Below are positions 59,848-64,000 of a stretch of 64,000 nucleotides of DNA, piece by piece. Source of the stretch: Gentiana macrophylla (lineage: Eukaryota; Streptophyta; Magnoliopsida; Gentianales; Gentianaceae); the NCBI GenBank assembly GCA_026214975.1, contig CM047817.1:54928246-54992245 (forward strand), written 5' to 3'. The stretch's first letter is position 1. Each line of letters opens with the position of its first letter. The notes below the pieces were generated by a model. It was given only the letters and a program-made list of their open reading frames with translations. It was not told where the DNA came from and did not search any database. The position numbers were made by a program, and so were the translations under genes.

Positions 59848-61548
59848 TTAAGCAAGGAATCCAAGTTTCTCGCCGTTCTTTTTCGCCAATCGAATCAGCC
59901 CTTGCCTCTGCTTTGGATCTGCTCCTATTGTTTTGCAGAATTCTGTTATGATCTGAAAATATTGGATCCATAATTAAATAAATCATCTCCACATCTTAAT
60001 AACACCTCATTTGCCCAAATGCAAACCATACGTATCTTCAAAACATGTAAAGATTAGCTATTTAGAAGGGCTATTATTTGCACCGTAATCGTTCTACCCT
60101 CTGCCACTGACCTATCGATGCGTCACATCATATTTACATTATCGAAACTGTGAAAGCTGATATTTCAGCTAAGAATCGACTACCAACAGAGTCGACTCAG
60201 AAAATACATTAGGAAAGTCGCATCTTGGCCATATAAACGACTTTCATAGGTTCGATTCTACTTAGATGCATAAGTAGTATAATTCACTATTAGAGTCGTG
60301 GTGGTACAGATAAAAGACCCCTAGAGAGTGACACTTGCATTTTGCTTGTGTGACTAAGACGTGTCACAAGATCATACGTCCATGTAACACTAGTCTATTC
60401 TCACAACAATTAATAAAATACATTTTTGTTACAACATAAGAATGGTGTTATGGTCACACAAAAAAGAAAGTTGACAAAACACGGTTTTTTACACTATTGA
60501 AGATTATAAACTGATCCTAATAAATTGAATAAAAATATACAGTTAAGTTGTGCTAAAATTATTTCTAATTGTATCTACATTCTATTTTTTTTTCATTACA
60601 CAAATATTCCATACAAACAATACTCACAAGTATCAAACGTAAAGTCCTTTTTTTAACCAATATTTTCTTTTTTACATCGGTATTAATTTTATTTATTTAC
60701 AAAATATACCTAATTCTTATAAAAGTGTAAATCAAGACCATCGCATAATAATTTGTCCAATCGACTCATTGCATAATGTTGATTTTCGTTTATGTATCCG
60801 GTTCAGATGCATACGGACCATGGCATGAAGATAAAATAATAATTGCACCAAATCTCGTCATTAGTTAACTATGATAATCTCATCATTATTTAATATATCG
60901 GTTTAGCGGTTAGCTAATTAGTTAACTATAATAATCAAATCAAAGTAAATAAAGAGAGACCGGCCGTTAAGAAAAATAAAAAAAATTATCTTTTGACAGG
61001 AATGCGTAAATGTGTTAATTTAAGCGGGAAATACTTGTGTAGATTATTCACACGTGTGGAGATACCAAAGAGACCGTGTGTTTCGATATGAACCATAGAG
61101 TTTCATTCTGTAATCAAACTGTGTGATTCTGATCGTTTCACCCGTCATTTCACCTCAAAATTCTCTCACCACGTAAGTATTTCTCAGTTTAAGCGTGTTT
61201 ATAAGAGTCAAAACAATGTTAGTTGACTTGACTAGTCTAATGGGATGAAGAAAATACCTGAGAGTGTAGAGCAATTGCTTTCCCCCTAAGCTGGTTGAAT
61301 CTCTTCTTGCCTACAATGTTCCTTGTAACAACCACTAGCGGAGCAAAAATACCTTTCCCTTCATTGACATTCCCCATCATCGGCTGTGACCGGATCGGCC
61401 TCCCAACCCGAACTTGTCCTCCTGTTGAAACTCTTTTGTTGTCTAATAATAACATGTTTTCACCACCTAATGATCTTCCCCAACTTCCATGGAAAGTAGA
61501 AGATAAACCACCTTTTAAACCAATTGCACAAATTGATGATACTGCCAT
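59848..61548 (-). CDS. PGR5: PGR5, proton gradient regulation protein (2 exons)
   Basis: Exon 1 is 61258-61548 (97 codons) and exon 2 is 59848-59952 (34 codons plus TAA). The 1305-bp intron starts GT, ends AG and is in phase 0, giving 131 residues against 133 in Arabidopsis. Residues 1 to about 55 are a Ser/Gly-rich chloroplast transit peptide. The mature part has NVNEGKGIFAPLVVVTR, GKKRFNQLRGKAIALHSQ, ITEFCKTIGADPKQRQGLI and ends GEKLGFLA. Known role: a small stromal/thylakoid-associated protein that works with PGRL1 in cyclic electron flow around photosystem I and protects PSI under fluctuating light. The Gly of the C-terminal LGFLA, altered in Arabidopsis pgr5-1 (G130S), is intact (residue 128). 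No stops or frameshifts. It is the only intact host gene seen. Confidence 0.96.
60068..60321. mobile_element. Probable MITE in PGR5 intron
   Basis: 254 bp. The left end GGGCTATTATTTGCACC resembles the reverse complement of the right end, GGGGTCTTTTATCTGTACC. The flanks TTAGAA and CTAGAG are only partly alike, so the target duplication is uncertain. It lies just inside the 3' half of the intron. Confidence 0.45.
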
Positions 61549-61910
61549 TAAATGATTATATTATTACCAACACGTTATTTATCAGCTTCTTGCTAGCAGC
61601 TGATTGAGGAAGGATTTTTAGCTTACTAATTCGATCTCTTCTTCTTCTTTTTTGTTTTCTTTTTGCCTTTTTTTCAATTAAAAAAAAACTGGGAATTTCT
61701 GTAAATTTGTTGTTTTGTTGGCGTTGGGTGTTAAAAGATGAGGCTTTCATGAAGCTACGAGAACCATTGGTTTGCTTGGTGGTAAAGTTGAAGGAATCCA
61801 ATTGCCCACAACCACATATCTAAGGTAGCCGTGGATTTTTTTCTATTGCAGGATATTAAATATTATTGGAAATTGATTATTATACACTATTATATATATA
61901 ATACATAATA
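61549..61910 (-). promoter_or_regulatory. PGR5 5' UTR and core promoter (inferred)
   Basis: A TATATATATAAT-type TATA box lies at about 61893-61905 on the minus strand, roughly 345 bp before the ATG. An open frame of about 80 codons (61801-61556) sits between them, ending 7 bp before the PGR5 ATG. If transcription starts at this TATA box, that frame would be an upstream ORF. A CT/GA-rich stretch (61636-61675) is typical of plant 5' UTRs. The transcription start is not known. Confidence 0.4.
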
Positions 61911-61987
61911 AAATGGGTCGGGTGACACATTCTAGACGAGAAATAAAAACTAAACAAAAATATCTCGTTTTTGTTGTAAAACTATAA

Positions 61988-61995
61988 TAAAAGTA
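61988..61995. repeat. Target site duplication, left, of hAT-type MITE
   Basis: TAAAAGTA, repeated exactly at 62339-62346. Confidence 0.85.
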
Positions 61996-62338
61996 GAGGT
62001 TCTAAAGACAACCTCATTTTTATTTCTGGCACCACAAAATATTATTCCAAGATCGCGATGATTTTTATAAAGTGATCGATGGCGATGGACGTTGTTATTG
62101 AAAATCAAGCGCGATGGCGTTCAACAACGAAAGTCGATATCGCCACCGATGATTACGTTATAAAAGTGTTCTGGCTTAAAAACGTCACCCACCGACATTT
62201 CGGCGATGTTCGTTTTGCATAGCATCGACGGCGTTGGTGTTTAATATCAACATCAGTGCCACTGATGTTTTTTTAACCAGAAAAAATAATCAAATAACGG
62301 ATCCCAGAAGTAAAAGCGGAGGTGCCTTTAGAACCCCC
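61996..62338. mobile_element. hAT-type MITE upstream of PGR5
   Basis: 343 bp with perfect 8-bp duplications TAAAAGTA. The left end GAGGTTCTAAAGACAACCTC and the inverted right end GGGGGTTCTAAAGGCACCTC form a terminal inverted repeat that extends to TTCTGG. It encodes nothing. The 8-bp duplication suggests hAT. It lies about 450 bp upstream of the PGR5 start codon. Confidence 0.85.
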
Positions 62339-62346
62339 TAAAAGTA

Positions 62347-62629
62347 ATAGTAATGATAGTGTCAAAACCAAACATGCAAAACTAATCTCACAACACAATT
62401 TTGAATAATTGATTATGATATAAACCTATTGATAGAATCACATAGATATATAAAAAAACAATAACGTAAACGTGTGTTGTGCGTTTTATTGTGCATATTT
62501 TATGGCTTTAACATTTATCTAGAAGTAAACTGGAATCAAAAGGACAAATATATAAAAATAAAAGATGAAGTGATTTTATACATTTCATTATTTAATGGTA
62601 TGAGAGTATTTAAAGTGCGATTCGAGGTG
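62347..62629. other. Intergenic DNA between MITE and Harbinger element, no gene seen
   Basis: AT-rich, no open frame and no repeat partner within the window. Confidence 0.5.
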
Positions 62630-62632
62630 TAA

Positions 62633-64000
62633 GAGCATTCCCATCAGTTACTCTATCCCTATCCTCATAAATACTATTAAAAAAATACATATCCTTACTT
62701 TACAGCAACTAAATTCACAATACTCTACATCAGCATCCCTATCTCTATCCCTACAACATTAAAATATTCATTCTTTATCAATAAACAATTTTTTCAAAAG
62801 TAACTTTTCAACTAACTTGTAAATTCAAATTTTACTCCAACGGCTATATTTCAACACACATTTATAAATAGAACTCAATTCCTCCTTACCTTTCATCCCA
62901 TTTAAAATTTTATGTTCATTTTTTGGAACTTTTATCAACACAATGAGTGATGACGATTTTTTGTGTGCAAGCGACGATTGTGATAGTTTTTTGGACGACT
63001 TTTTGTATGGAAGCGATGAAGACGATGATGAAATGCTTCAAATTGTAGCTTTAAAACGTGAAAGGGCTAAGATTGTCGCACAAGGTGAAAGATGTGAAGA
63101 CCACGGTCATATATTGATCGTGACATTTTTCTGAGGCATGAACGTTTGTTTAAAGATTACTTTGCAATGCAACCTGTTTTTCCAGCTCACATGTTTCGTA
63201 GGAGATTTCGGATGAGACGTGAGCTATTCCTACGGATTCACAATGCAATGGAAGCACATGAGCCATACTTTCAACCAAAAAGAAATGCTTCCGGAAAATT
63301 AGGTTTGTCATCTCTTCAAAAAAACAATAGCAGCACTGCAATTGTTGGCATTGGGGGTAACAACAGATTTCATGGATGTATATATGAATTGAAGAAAGAA
63401 AAGCCGTTAAAAGCATGAGGTACTTTGTTGAAACAATCATTGATGTATTTGGTCCTGAGTATTTAGCAAACCAAACTCAGAGGATATTTCAAAATTACTT
63501 CAAATCGGTGAAGCTCGTGGCTTTCCAGGAATGTTGGGCAGTATAGATTGTATGCATTGAAAGTGGAAAAATTGTCCAAATGCTTGGAAAGGTATGTTCA
63601 CTAGTCATTGTCATGAACCTACACTCATCTTAGAAGTCGTAGCATCTTATGATTTATGAATTTGGCATGCATTTTTTGGATTACCAGGGTCACACAATGA
63701 TACCAATATGCTAGAACGGTCTCATGTATTTTCTGAAATAACTTGAGGTGAGGGTCCTCAAGTTAACTACTCCATTAATGGTCACAACTACAATAAGGGG
63801 TATTATCTAGCTGATGAGATATATCCCCTTGGGCAACTTTTGTCAAATCAATTCCTTTACGAATGAACAGAAAGACTAAATACTTTACCGCGGCTCAAGA
63901 ATCTACGAGAAAGGACGTTGAACGCGCATTTGGTGTGCTCCAGGCTAGATTCGCAATTGTCCGTGGTCCTGCACGATATTTTGACCATGCCACTCTCAAT
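62633..64000 (+). mobile_element. PIF/Harbinger element, left end and transposase (continues off window)
   Basis: The left end GAGCATTCCCATCAG follows TAA (62630-62632), the 3-bp target duplication typical of this superfamily. A 310-bp untranslated stretch with a TATAAATA-like box near 62860 precedes the coding region. The right end lies beyond the window. Confidence 0.7.
62943..64000 (+). pseudogene. Harbinger (ALP1/HARBI1-like) transposase, decayed
   Basis: 62943-63134 is an acidic N-terminus (MSDDDFLCASDDCDSFLDDF). After a frameshift near 63100, YIDRDIFLRHERLFKDYF and FRRRFRMRRELFLRI read, followed by KLGLSSLQK. Downstream the plant DDE_Tnp_4 blocks are legible: GSIDCMH (first Asp, near 63545), GSHNDTN (second Asp, near 63695), NKGYYLADEIYP, and DVERAFGVLQ with the catalytic Glu near 63920. 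TGA replaces TGG in MHWKW and in DLWIWH, a third stop lies near 63742, and a frame change falls near 63825. Not functional as written. It ends at the window edge before the C-terminus. Confidence 0.9.

Overview
The window is nuclear DNA of a flowering plant, probably a eudicot. The evidence is a spliced GT-AG gene for the chloroplast protein PGR5, several plant-type LTR retrotransposon families with tRNA-iMet or Athila-type primer sites, plant MITEs and a PIF/Harbinger transposase. I see one intact host gene, PGR5 (59848-61548, minus strand, two exons, 131 codons). Almost everything else is transposon, transposon debris or tandem repeat. No rRNA, tRNA, CRISPR or prokaryote-style operon was seen.

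Left part (1-14363). A C-rich simple repeat and AT-rich tandem arrays (periods of about 126, 180 and 80 bp) lead into a 2.7 kb Mutator-like element with a 9-bp target duplication (3742-6470). A solo gypsy-type LTR with 5-bp duplications follows (7308-9444), then two related copia-type LTRs arranged head to head (9974-11667 minus, 12085-13801 plus).

Centre (14364-42120). This is a nested stack. A gypsy-type element G has long LTRs and only about 340 bp of internal DNA. Its 5' LTR was entered by a Ty1/copia element A (15869-40330, minus strand). A's leader holds an LTR fragment (21932-23336) and a complete 13.8 kb SIRE/Maximus-like copia element B (24083-37846, minus strand, ATAAC duplications). 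B has gag-pol plus a long env-position region. The reading frames of A and B are broken by stops and frameshifts.

Right part (42121-64000). A second copy of the Mutator-like family (42906-45572) is followed by a complete Athila-like non-coding element (LARD, 46192-53757, GGTCT duplications). Next is a truncated chromovirus-type gypsy element (about 53868-58250) behind an LTR that also ends the pol tail of another copy. Then come repeat debris, PGR5 with a MITE-like insertion in its intron and a 343-bp hAT-type MITE upstream, and finally a decayed Harbinger transposase that runs off the right edge.

Caution on sequence quality: where two copies of a repeat can be compared, many differences fall at CAG/CTG sites. 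This looks more like base-calling error at CHG-methylated cytosines than evolution, so some frameshifts called here may not be real.
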